From NCBI RefSeq assembly GCF_963678635.1, contig NC_087066.1, positions 3,536,485 to 3,600,484 on the forward strand: DNA of 64,000 nt, written 5' to 3'. This DNA comes from Symsagittifera roscoffensis (lineage: Eukaryota > Xenacoelomorpha > Acoela > Convolutidae). This document shows, piece after piece, positions 10,646 to 22,014 of this stretch (the first letter of the stretch is position 1; each line of letters starts with the position of its first letter). The notes beneath the pieces were generated by a model that made no database searches, was not told where the DNA came from, and saw only the letters and a list, made by a program, of their open reading frames with translations. A program made the position numbers and the translations under genes.

Positions 10646-13600
10646 TTATCATTTTGCTCTCGAAGAGCGGGAAGTAAATATGGCGTCTATTGTTTTATTT
10701 CCGCATGACATTGATATATTCAAGTTGAGTTTGTGAAAGGTCAAATTTCGTCAAAGCCCGATAAACTTATTGAAAAAAAACTCTGGGAATCTCTATTAAA
10801 ATGGATCTTATTTTTCAAGACTGATTTTCAGCGGAGGGGTGAAAAAATTAGACAGCACAAAATTCAATTTCTTTTTTGAGGAACTAGACTGATTATGAAT
10901 CCACTTTGAAAAAATTCAAGAAACAGTCGATTTGTTTTTTTTTTGTAATCAAATCACTGTTTTTTTCCTCCAGCAAACAACCGTGTAAACAGACGTCCGG
11001 GTTATTTGTACACTAACCGGCTGAGTTTTGCTCTATCAATTGAATTGTTTGCTTGATGACATAATACTTTGCTGAACTTTTCTATCGGGAACTTTTCTGT
11101 TCAGGGTAGACCCGTCAAATGGGAAGAAGCACAACAATATGAAGGAGCAAGCAATTGTTTTCCCTGACGGGCCCAAAGTAAGTTGCGCAAATCCTTGTTG
11201 CATAACAGCTAAGCCCAGAATTACAACTATTTGAAAGCTGCCAGTCTTGAATTTAAAATCCAATTTCCTTAAACTGGCGTCCAGTTTAAATAATGTCCAA
11301 TCTTTTTTAAAACGGACAAAAAACGAAAGAACTTTGGCGTCTAGATCTGTGCTCAACCAATGAGACGTTTTGAAAACTCAAGCTGATCAAAAATTGTTTT
11401 TGTTGATACATCAAATAGGGGTTACTAAAATTTTGAAAGACAAATAAAAAAAACAAATAATTGTTTTAGAAATTGTTCTTGTTGATACATCAAATAGTGG
11501 GTACTAAAAAAATAAATCAGATATTGATGAACGAAGTTATAATCACTAAAATAGGTGCTCCAACTAATTTTTGTAGTATTGATTGCAAATTGTATAAAAT
11601 ATTGCTCCTAATAAATTTTAACTTTTTACAGTTTCACTTTGGACTTTTTTACTTAATTATATTCAAATTTGTTTGTCAAGCGAAAGTCCAATTACGTCTC
11701 CAAAAAACACATGAAAATGGCTCCAAAAAACTTGAATGAGTTTTAATTATAAAATTTGTCATTTCCAGAACTAAAAATGTCATTTGGCCCAGTTGTTTAT
11801 ATGGGTTAGTTTGAAGAAATAAAGATCAACCATTAAAAACTTCTGCGCTTTAAAAACGCTTAAGTTTGGTTAAAACATTCAAAAAGTAGTTGAAAATGTT
11901 TTAAAAACCGAATTTTTTTAATGATTTTTTTTTGAGTTCACTGCCATTTGCAACTGTCTTTTGGCTATGTATTTGAGTTTTGAAATATAAAAATGGTTTT
12001 TTGGAGGCTCAAAGCAACTAGTTGGCCGAAAAATTACTGATCTGTTTTATAAGTTTAAAAGTAACAAAGATTTCTTGCATTTTTTGGGACTTGTAAAACC
12101 GAACAACAAATGGTTTCATGTTTAACAAAAATAAATCTCACACTTAGTTTTTTATCAGCTTCAAAAATTGCATATTTTTTTCAACAGGAGAGAAAAATAG
12201 TGAAGAACGTCGAAGATGGTACAATGGCTGTTTTTAGCAATTCAAAAAAATGGAAAATAACTTTTACGCGCTTTTATTAAAATCATATTAACAATGGCGG
12301 CAGTAATTGATGACTTTACACGTGTGGATACTTGGACGTCCTTAACAACCCATACGATGTCTTCCCCTTTGAGTGGTTCCTCGGGTTGCTTCCATATATT
12401 CATTTTGATGAAAGTTGGCGCGTACTCTGTAAGAAGACTCCACGAGAAGCTGTCAGGTCTACCTTTTGGACTTTTTGAGCAATTTAATATTCGCTTAAGG
12501 CTGCTGCTGGAGCGTAGAAGATTTAAAAAACCATTAAGAAATGGTAGGGTGTTTGTGGAAAGTCGTCGTCAAAGTCACTGCTGACATGCGTTGGCGGACG
12601 AGAATTTTAAAAAATGCCTCAGTCTCGGATTTAATAGTAGCAAATCTCTTGATAGTCGATCAAAAACAATAATTAGGAAGAAGTTGAATGTTTCTTGCAC
12701 TCTGGTGAACATATTTGTTGCTAGTGAAGGGAATGATTGGTTATGTTTGAATTTTTTGGCCTTTTCATTATTGTCGAAAACTAAGTAGCAAAGTAAGAAA
12801 TCTACTGAACAATTACCCTCTTTGCCAAGGTATCTACAAAAAATTCAGCCTCTGCTTTGATTGGAAACTTTTTTATTATCATTCACACATGCTTTTTGTT
12901 GCCTTCTGGTCGATGTAATGGTCGACTATTTTTTGATTGATTCTGTTCAATATTTTCTCCAATTTCTTGAATTGAGTAGTTATTTTTAGGTAGATCTATT
13001 TTTTTCAATTATGCCGTGTGGTCATCAGCCATAACTAAAGTTTCGAAAATTTTAAGTTTGAAACGAGTATTTTATGACGTGAATTAATCAAATAAAGTTG
13101 CAATTCTCGAATCAGAAAAGCTCTTGTTGAAGGGCTAAAATTTTGGGTTCAAGAGAGTAATATTCAAAACCTCTGGACTTACGTACATAGAAGAACAAAA
13201 ATTTCCTGAGTAGAAAATGAAACTTTTTGCAATTTGGGATGACCTGCAATCATTTCTGAGGAGGTAACGGGGCTTGAAAAATAATAATTTTACCCATTTA
13301 ATCAGCAATATATAGTTCTTTAAAATTGCGTAGGCAGCAAAAAAGATCAGATCAACAATCTATTTAAATCTAAATCAGGCTTGCTAGCTCATTCATATGA
13401 GCGGTTAGCAGATGCAAAAAATATCACTTTGTATTTCAAAATGGCTGTGAGGTGATTAAAATTGAAGTATTTTTAAAACACTTAATAAAGCTGACAGAAC
13501 TAGTTTCCTTTTGGTGAAATCAAGATTTTTTCAGCCTAAAGTGCTAAATTTCATATATAAAGAACGTTCTTGATCGCTTTATTTGCTCGAAATTTGACAG

Positions 13601-14389
13601 CAACTCAAAAATTTAAACCAATTTTTTTCAATGCTGGGACCATTTTTCAAAACTTTTTTTTGTCCTTCAAATCACGACTGAAAGGGCGTTATTTTGATTT
13701 TTTGAAGCTCAACCTATTCCGAAGATTATTTGTGGTGCCTGATTTTGCGTCTAAAAACGAACTAAAACACACCCGAACAGAAAATTCAGCGGTCGAAACA
13801 AAAAATTGGGAAAAAGTTCAATCCTCTAGAAAAAAAATCAGTTGTGTTGCACTGCACGACTAATGTGATCAAATTTAAATCAAGCCTAAATTTAGAAAGA
13901 CAAACAGCCTATAAAGCAAAAAAGTGTCAGCTTTTCAGCAAGGCAGAAATTGAACAAATGGGTTATACTAAGAGCGAAAACTTTTTTTCTCATTTTATGG
14001 TTAATGAAAACGATTTGTGGCTGAATATATTAGAGTAAAACCATATAGACGAAAAAAAGGTTAACAATAGGACAGAGTTTTGATAATGTGTATACTTTGC
14101 CGAAACCTCCCTGATTTTCCCGAGGAAAATGACAAGAAAAATTTGCTGATCGAACGATTTGCTGATTGTTTATTTATTATATAGCAATGAAATGTCGTAA
14201 TTAATCAAATAAATTTTCGCCTAACATAGTTTCCGCCTAATTTAGCCACCCCCAACAACCTGAACAATCGCTTTGAACGTTAAATCATGAAAACGATAAC
14301 TGTTATTTATTGTTGCAAGCATGCAAATTATGTTTACTAGCAAGATCGCCTCCAAAAATCAATTAGCTCGCAAAAAAGTGTTTTGATCA
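10646..14389. other. Intergenic DNA, no supported gene
   Basis: AT-rich sequence with no gene I can defend. Two adjoining plus-strand frames at 13570-13863 and 13844-14038 (97 and 64 codons) overlap out of frame and have no recognisable motif. Frames at 12294-12788 are likewise unrecognised. I do not see splice-site-flanked exons with protein-like composition. A near-repeat of 'tgttgatacatcaaatag' occurs at 11402 and 11481. Confidence 0.5.
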
Positions 14390-15120
14390 AGCTATCCAAG
14401 CAATGAAACTTTGAACAATTTCAAGTTGAGCCATATCGTAAATCGGTTGAAAAATTTAAGGTTTCGTAGAACGAATCGGTTCCCGAAAAATTGAAGTTTT
14501 TTTAAGCAAGCTATTCAAGCTGAAACTTTGAAATAATTGGCAATCTTTTAGAGCTATGAAACTTTGAACTATTTTAATTTATTTTATAGACTGAATCGGT
14601 TCACGAAAAGATGAAATTTTTCTAAGCAAGCTTTTAAAGCTATGAAATTTGCAATTATTTCAGGTTGGTTCATAGACCGAATCGTTATGCGAAAAGCTTA
14701 AGTTTATCTAAGCGAGCTATTAAAGCTCTGAAAACTTCAAATTAAAAAATTTTTTAAGTTATTTTGCAAAAAGCTTGCTTACAAAATGTTTGCGAAAGCT
14801 TTGCTTTAACAACTTAAGCTTTTCGCAGTACGATTCGGTCTATGAGATAACTTGAAATATTTCAACGTTTTTCTGAGCACACGATTCATAAGATGAAACT
14901 TTGAATTTTTCAAGTTATTTCAAGGGGTAAATCGGTGTGCGAAAAGCTCAAGTTTTTCTAAGGAAGCTATTGAAGCAAAGAAATTTTGAATTATTTCAAG
15001 TTTACACAGAGCAAATTGATTGACAAAAAGTTCGTTTTTCTAAACAAGCTATGCAAGCGATGAAACTGAAAATTTCAAAACAATTCATAGGGCAAATCGG
15101 TTTGCAAACAGCTAGTTTTT
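14390..15120. repeat. Degenerate ~100-bp tandem repeats
   Basis: About seven diverged units follow each other, each with agcaagctatt(c)aagc, tgaaactttgaa, tatttcaag, ccgaatcggtt and gcgaaaagct(c/t)aag. One unit near 14780-14870 is inverted (cttttcgcagtacgattcggtctat). There is no coding potential. This looks like an old minisatellite or array that suffered an internal inversion. Confidence 0.6.
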
Positions 15121-15136
15121 CTAGCTATAATTAGTA

Positions 15137-15699
15137 GCAAAAAGTTCGGACAGACAGAATTAATTAAAATGAGCAATCAGTGCTTTTTGACGGTTTTTTG
15201 TTGCATGCAAAAACTGAAGACGAAAATCCTTGAATTTTTTGTCAGACCAAACTCAAAATGCTAGATCGTCGATTATCCGATGATTATGCTAGCCTAATTT
15301 TTAAAGAATGCGATGAACATCCAGATTTTACTATAAATTATTTCGACGCTTCGGATGCAATTGGCCGCCGTGGTTATAGGTTTTGAACGAAATTCGGATC
15401 TACTTAACAATCACCCCTCGTTGTATTTACTAAAAAATCTCCGCCCCTGTAAATGACAACAGTAAATTCGCACTACAGCATTGTATGTAAATTTGAATTT
15501 TGCTGCATTCTGATTGGTTGAAAGTTCGCTGCAAGCAAACTAATTAACAAATTTCCTTTTCTTGAAAGTGGTGATTGCTAAGTAGTTCCCGAAACTCAGC
15601 TTTATGAACTTTCGATGTTATAATTTTTTCAGTTTTAATTTCCGTTTATGTCTGGACAGTTGCTCTTTTTAATTAATTCTGTCTGTCCGAACTTTTTGC
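15137..15699. mobile_element. MITE with 40-bp terminal inverted repeats (mariner-like)
   Basis: The arms 15137-15176 and 15660-15699 match at 39 of 40 positions when one is reverse-complemented; they begin gcaaaaagttcggacagaca. TA dinucleotides lie shortly outside both arms, which would fit a Tc1/mariner-type TA duplication, but the exact ends are uncertain. The 480-bp interior has no transposase; a 43-codon frame from 15258 is unrecognised. Presumably mobilised in trans by a full-length relative. Confidence 0.75.
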
Positions 15700-16491
15700 A
15701 ACTCTCTATAGGAGGTTGCTGTTTTTAGTTAGTTCATTTCAGAATGAAATCAATCTGAGACCGCAAATTTCGGGAAAAAAATGGACAGGCAATGTCCAGC
15801 CTTGAAGAAATGAATTTTTGAAGAATTGTCTACAGAATTGAATTTTTGTCAAAAACAATTCTAGAATATTCCAAATTTGAAAGTTCTAGAATATTCTTGG
15901 CCTTCTCTTAAACTTTAAGCCTATAATTTTTTTAAACGTTGCATTCGACAAAGCTAAAACATTGCGTTCAGTTAAACATTGCGTCCCTAGCGCAGTCAGA
16001 GTTACATTTAATATATACGATATACACTGTAGGGCATTCAGAATCGATTGTTCAGTATACAAAAAAATCGGCGTTGAGGGGGCGTCCAAAAAGCCAAAGT
16101 TTAAGATGGTCAAAACAAACAAATATTTCTCATGGCAGGACACTGACTGTTTCTGGAAAAACTTAGCTTATTTTTAACTTCCTTATGGGTCCTCTTTTAG
16201 GGTATTTGCTAGAAATCAAAATGGAGGTAAATTTTGTTTATTGTTGTAGTATTTCCGCTCTTGCAGAAACGTAAAACTATTTAACAGAATAAGTTTTTTC
16301 TTTGGATTGATACGAGAAGCAATTACAGACGTTTACTCGCCTTCATGCATATCAGTTTTATGATTTGTGTGGTCCTTGTATTGTCTTTTTTTTTGAAAAA
16401 AAGATTGTGGCTTTCCTGAAATTTGGCCTTTCTTGTATTGATCCGCTTGTAGTTATCACAGCTTGATGAAGTTGCGTCTATAAATCATTAT
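15700..16491. other. Intergenic DNA, no supported gene
   Basis: Overlapping short frames on both strands at 15886-16177 have no recognisable motif and mutually exclusive readings, so none is annotated. I see no other structure. Confidence 0.5.
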
Positions 16492-17601
16492 TACCCACAC
16501 CGGAGTTCCATGGATAATAATCGATTACATTGATTTTTCGTGGTCTGTCTCAATAGATTTCGATAATAATCCATTATAATCGATTAAAAATGGATTATAA
16601 TGAACTTATTTTTCTAATCAATAAAATCCGAATATAATCGATTATTTTTGAAAGAAAATGAAACTTGTTTTCGAGGCAAAATAATCCAATTTTAATCGAT
16701 TATAATCAATTATAATTGGATTTTTTCGAGGGGTTATTCTTGAAATTTACAATTTTGTTCAAAATTATCTCATTTCCTCTTTAGTGCAGTTGCTACGAAT
16801 TACGTTTCGTAAAATGTTACTTTTCAGAATAAAATTAATATTTTTTTTGTCTCTACTTTTTTTTTTAATTCATCGCAGTTTAACTAACACTTCATTTCAC
16901 TGTTTTTTTAACCAAAACCCTAATAAAACTAAAGTTTCAGGGGTTTGAATTAAATTTTCATAGCTTCCCCCACCGGAGTTCCATGGATAATGATTATAAG
17001 TTTTTTTAACCCAGTTTTTTTACTCCCCCCCCCCCCCCCAGTTTACCGAGACACCCCCCTCCCCCCAGTTTACCGCTTACCGCCCACCCCCCAGTTAAGC
17101 CCCCAGTTTACTACCCCCACCAGTTTACTACCCCCCTCCCGCTTACTTCCACTCCCACCATTTACCCTACCCCTTTAGCTGAGGGGGCGAGGGGATGACG
17201 TTGAGACATGCCATGTAGTAAAAGACATGGCACAAATTCTGCAAATTTCTTGCAAAATTTGCAATATTTTGCAAAAATTATCGAATTTAGTTCTAAAAAT
17301 GAAATGGATTATAATGGATTATAATGGATTTTTATTTCAAAATAATCGATTATAATGGATTTTTTCGGCAAAAATAATCGATTTCAGTGACAAAAATAAT
17401 GGATTATAATCGATTATAATGGATTATAATGGATTTTTATTTTTCAAAAAAATCAATTTTAATGACCACATTATCGATTACGTGGTCTAAATTTGCCGCA
17501 ATAATGGATTATAATGGATTATAATGGATTATAATGACAACATTTTAGACAACATTTTTCCATTATAATCGATTATTATCCATGGAACTCCGGTGCGGGT
17601 A
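16492..17601. mobile_element. 1.1-kb inverted-repeat element full of AATCGATTATAAT palindromes
   Basis: The left end TACCCACACCGGAGTTCCAT reappears reverse-complemented at the right end (17567-17601, ending GTGCGGGTA). The shared arms run about 35 bp through ccatggataataatcgatta, with a third copy of the arm at 16970-16995. The interior contains dozens of cgattataat/ggattataat units and a C-rich block (17020-17175) built of cccagtttacc repeats. A diverged inverted relative spans about 43716-44480. No transposase is encoded. The 62-codon Pro-rich frame at 16990 is a by-product of the C-rich block. Confidence 0.7.
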
Positions 17602-18885
17602 CGCCTTATAGCTTGTTCACCGTTTAATCGCTTGGACACAAAATGGGCGAAATGGGCCCAATATTTAAAGGTGAAGTTTTACACAGTTTTTTTGTCTTAA
17701 TTTATCAATTCGTTATGAATGATTCCTCCATTCTACTTATTCAGCTTCAAAAATATACGTTGCTAATTGTGTACATAAGGCTTCACAACACGCATAAATG
17801 TGAAATTCATTTTTTGAGCTACTTCTATAAGTTTTCACTTTCAGTGCTTCAATGGGTACTTTGCTAGAAGAATTTGTAGAAATAAGAGCTTAAGCAAAAT
17901 CAGTGTGTCAAAATTACATTGTCGCAAGTCTCTAGGAGGACGTGATATAACCTCAATTAAAATAAGCTTGATTGAATATAACATGCTGTTTCTTTTTAAA
18001 CTTCCATCGCAAAAGGCTTCGTGATAATTTGTTTTTATTCAAATCAACAACTCTACAGGAAAAAAAAACAAAAGCAAAAAAAAAAACAACTGCAGCAAAT
18101 TATTCTCCTGGTAAAAAAGTCGCCATGTGAGCAATTTCTCCTCTCTATCAACGCAGTGAATAATCACACTTAAGCCAACAAATGCCAAATTAAACAGCAT
18201 AGCTAAGGTTTGAAGTTCTGAATTCTGATTGTGGTTTAAAAATTGTTTTCACACGAATTAGCACTCCCTGACTTCTTTTTCAGTTTAAATTTATCCAGAA
18301 TATTCGCAAAAAATTTTGTTTCTGCACAAAAGCAAGTTTGCAACAAAAAAATGGATTAAAAAATTTTTACCTCAAGTTTGTGTTTTTGCTTATAAAAAAA
18401 ATGCATATCATACAATTTTCATAAATGAAAATTATACGACCAGCATTTTTTGACCAAAATTAAAATCATGTTTTTAAGACTCGAGCAAAAAAATGTAGTT
18501 TGTTCTTATTTTTCTAGAACGTTTTTTAGTTGTTTTAACCAACGTTTTTATTGACTTTGAACGGCAGTAGAAACTTTCAGAAAAACAGTTTTTTTTCCTT
18601 TTTGTGATATATATAGGTGACCAATCGCTCGCTTTTTTTCCAATTTTGAAGGAAGAATATTTGTACACGGAGAGATTTTTTCTCTAGACTTTCGATTTTT
18701 ACATTTGAAATTTTCAATTAAAATTTTATACGGCCTACGAGATTTTGATGCAAATGGCTTTAAAATAACAAAAATTTTCACGTTTAATCTTTATTAGAAT
18801 TTTTGTTAATAATGGAGTTTGAGACTACACTAAATTTCAAAATTCAACTGGAATAATTAAATCGCGATGTATTTTGTCCTAAAAA
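17602..18885. other. Intergenic DNA with one ~80-bp direct repeat
   Basis: No gene is supported. The stretch 18526-18605 (tagttgttttaaccaacg, then tttttattgactttgaacgg, then gtagaaactttcagaaa) recurs in the same orientation at 19833-19915, so this repeat brackets the family C element at 18886-19662. Confidence 0.5.
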
Positions 18886-19662
18886 CCCGGGTTGACCAAA
18901 AGTTCTTTTCAAACAATTTCCATGTATTAGAAATTTCTTATCATACTTTTTCATACAATTCCATACGTACAGAAAATTGTTTATTGTACGATAGGTGTTT
19001 TTCCACAAGCCAAAAAACTGATTTTTTGTCTCTAAATTAATTTTTTTGAAAAAAATTGGTTTGTGTTTGTAACCAAACACAAGTGACACTCAAAGCACCA
19101 AAAGTTGGACGGTCTCGCATCAACAATGCATAGAACATGACCTGAATTGTCTTAGAGCTGTCTTTCACAAATGATTTAAGGAAAGTACAAAATTTTTAAA
19201 TTTTGACAAAGCTTTTCAACGATAATTTTTTTTAAAAAATTGAAGTTTTCAATTAGCAGATATTGATCAAGGCAAACATAAAGACACCGTACAGAAGAAA
19301 TAGGATTTTTTTTTTCAAAAATGTTTGTTTGCATACAAAAAGTGATTTGATCTTGAAAAAAAATTGTTTGGGGCAAATTCAAAATAACTTGGAAAAATTT
19401 TCGTGTCGCTATCAAAAAAATGGCATTCATAACTTTTAAATATATGGGAACTGTATGGTAAGCAGTTTTTTCAAAAACGAAAACCTCGCTTTCTTTATCA
19501 CCAGACTGTTTTTATTAGAATCGAACAGCCGCAGAAATTAATTTATATCTTTTTTGAACCATTTTTCGAACCGTATGAAAGCTGTATGACAAGCATTTTT
19601 CCACACACTATATGAAGGGAATTTTATGATAAGTATTTTTGGTGTATGGAGGTCAACCCGAG
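18886..19662 (+). mobile_element. Family C inverted-repeat element, copy 2
   Basis: Starts CCCGGGTTGACC and ends GGTCAACCCGAG, so the outer 12 bp are inverted repeats with one mismatch. The interior (for example cttagagctgtctttcac near 19150 and ggtttgtgtttgtaacc near 19060) is homologous, in inverted orientation, to 48167-49087. Short motifs of the type catacaattccata recur within it. There is no transposase, so it is non-autonomous. 777 bp. Confidence 0.7.
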
Positions 19663-20287
19663 AAACAAAAAATGGCTAGTTAAGCAGTTCAAAACTGAAT
19701 TGGGGCAAGCAGTCTGCTATGGTTATTTGTTATCATACTCAAAAATTAACACTTCATGACTTGCATAGCGTATGGAGGTTGGAAGGAAGAGGAAAATAGA
19801 GCAAAGAATGTATTTTTTTTTCTCTAATTGTTTTAGTTGTTTTAACCAGCGTTTTTATTGACTTTAAACGGCAGTCGAAACTTTCAGAAAAAAAAACATC
19901 TTTTTTTCCGTTTTGTGTCAATTATTCGATCAATTTATCAACCAAAAACAATATTGTTAGCTTTAAAAAGCAGTCACGATATTCGGTGCTCCGCCTTGCT
20001 ATGCGAGCACTTTTGTTGTTCTGATTTCCGAAAAAAAAACGATTGAATATTTGTGAATACTTTGGATTCTTTGTGAATACTTTGGAATCTATTTGGATTT
20101 TTTTCTTCAGATTAATTTCAATTTTAAACTAGCAATTTTTGACAAAAGTTTATTTCATCAAAAAATTGTTGTCCTGAGTTGAAATTCAAAAAACTTTTTC
20201 ACCTGTAGTTTTGATTCAAACTTATGCGGTTGTTAAAGTTGCCATTTTAGTCAATTTTGGATAGTAAACGTGCGACATATATGTTAT

Positions 20288-20810
20288 TGTTCCGACTTTC
20301 GATACGAAAATAAAGGAGTATTTGTGCTCGGGGTGGGTTTTTTTCTTCAGACCGATTTCGACTTTTAATTAGCCATTTTTGACAAAATGTTTTTTTAATC
20401 ATTCGAAAGGTATTTTTGTCCTGAGCTCAAATTTGAAAAGATATTTTAACTGTGACCATTTTTCGTAAAGTTGCGGGGGTTTAAAGATTGCCATTTTGGT
20501 CAATTTGGGACAATTAACGCGCGATATATTTCGCGCTATTAGCGCGTAAGCGTCGAGTTAATCCCTCTTAGAAAATGTTCCGAATTGGTTGAAAGAAGCT
20601 TATTTGCCATAATTGATTTGTTACAAGTAGCGAATTCTATCCTCTTGTACTTTATATGGCGTGTGGGAGAAAAAATTCAAATTTTGGAAGAAAAACGATT
20701 TTTCATTTTGTTTTATTTCATTTAATTTTCTTAATGTTATTACTGCTCTATAAACTTTAATAGGCAGTCGGAACAGTCAGGGCTTCGCCCTCCTGATACG
20801 AGCAGTCTTG
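20288..20810 (-). repeat. Family A repeat, well-preserved reverse copy
   Basis: Full-length copy in reverse orientation: ttgttccgactttcgatacg at one end, cgcgatatatttcgcgctattagcgcg in the core (shown here only as landmark words: cgcgatata, ttagcgcgtaagcg), and gcagtcggaacagtcagggc with the hairpin AGGGC-TTC-GCCCT at the other. A second, truncated and diverged copy follows directly at 20811-21085. Confidence 0.7.
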
Positions 20811-21085
20811 TTGACGTTTTAGCGAAGATTTATTTTGTCTTAGAAATCGCTCCAAATTGAATTGAGGCAAGCTCTTTGGTCTATTCAATACTATGATATA
20901 TGCGAATTATATCACTTTGTACTTAAGATAGCCTGTGGTGAGTTGGTTTAGAAAAAAACTATAGAAAAAATTACAATTTTTTTTGAAAGTTTTTTCATTT
21001 TTTAAAGTAAGAGAACAGTATTCCATAGAGCTTAAAAAGCATTCGGAACATTTGAAAATTTGCCGTTATACCGGCAGTCTTTTTC

Positions 21086-21852
21086 TTTTTTAAGTCCTTA
21101 TCTTAACATATCAAATCTCCTTTTCCTTTGAAAAACTTATTTTAGTGCAACGGAATTGAATTATGAAATTATATACAATGATTTATCTTGAGTTTGTACA
21201 AAAACTTGAATTAAATTTAGCTGTTAGAATACGGACAACTGAATTATACAGTTTGAAGTTTCAGGCTTTTTACAAATGACGAGCTTTTAGGCCTCATACC
21301 TCTGTTAGCATTTCAAACTTATTAGTTCCTTCTTTAATAAACGAAAATGATTTGAAACTAATTAAAACCAAGGCAGTGATTGGATCTTCTTGCAAATTCC
21401 CATTAGGATACTTTAACTACTGACTGTCCGACTACTTCCTACTGGAATCTTTCCAGAAATCAAGCAAATTGCCAAAAAGTGTGGAATATGGTCTCATATA
21501 TTATTCTCTTAATACCCTTTTGAGGTAGCTTTTTGTTAACTTTTCTTTGAGCAGCAGGCCAACCTGGACACTCTAAATACCAGCCGTACCCCTTGTATCA
21601 GTGTCGGAAAGTGTACACACTTGCTTCGTTGTTAGGCTTTGAAAATTTGAGGTGCTTAATAAATCAATAGGGGGAGTATAACCAAAAATAATCCCCAATT
21701 TTATTGTTAAGCCCCCTTGTGACATGGGAAATTTGACAAGAAGATATCAAAGAAACTATTTTTACTTTGTTGCGTTTTTGTATTCCATCATCATTAACTA
21801 TTTATTGATTGCCAAGTAGACGTCCTTCTTAGTCCTCGCTTCCCTGATTCTG
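21086..21852. other. Intergenic DNA downstream of the calmodulin-like gene
   Basis: No gene seen. The stretch ends at the probable 3' end of the minus-strand calmodulin-like gene. On the minus strand an AATAAA hexamer lies at 21853-21858 and another at 21801-21806, either of which could direct polyadenylation about 160-210 nt past the stop codon. Confidence 0.5.
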
Positions 21853-21858
21853 TTTATT
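21853..21858 (-). terminator. Candidate poly(A) signal AATAAA
   Basis: TTTATT on the plus strand is AATAAA on the minus strand, about 157 nt downstream of the calmodulin-like stop codon. A second AATAAA lies at 21801-21806. Which one is used cannot be told from sequence. Confidence 0.4.
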
Positions 21859-21888
21859 CGCATGAGATGGAAGATATGCAGTCAGGAC

Positions 21889-21937
21889 CACGTGACTGTT
21901 GGCGTCCACGTGACTTCAGACATCATGTCCTCACGTG
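21889..21937. promoter_or_regulatory. Three CACGTGAC E-box motifs in the 3' region
   Basis: CACGTG hexamers at 21889-21894, 21907-21912 and 21932-21937 are each followed by AC, within 50 bp. CACGTG is the binding core of bHLH-Zip factors. They lie past the stop codon of the calmodulin-like gene next to a (GT)n-rich tract, so they may only be 3' UTR sequence. Confidence 0.3.
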
Positions 21938-22014
21938 ACCTGTGGGTGTGTATGTGTGTGTATGTGTGTGACCTGAGGTTTGTGCGGGGAGTGTGAGGAG
22001 GGGGTGGGTGGGGG

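Noticed and set aside
12294-12788. Plus-strand frames of 96 and 65 codons, with a protein-like minus-strand phrase
   Set aside because: Composition looked gene-like for short spans on both strands, but no domain or consistent frame could be established; perhaps an old transposon fragment.
16990-17178. Pro-rich 62-codon frame
   Set aside because: Translation of the C-rich cccagtttacc repeat block in a transposon-like element.
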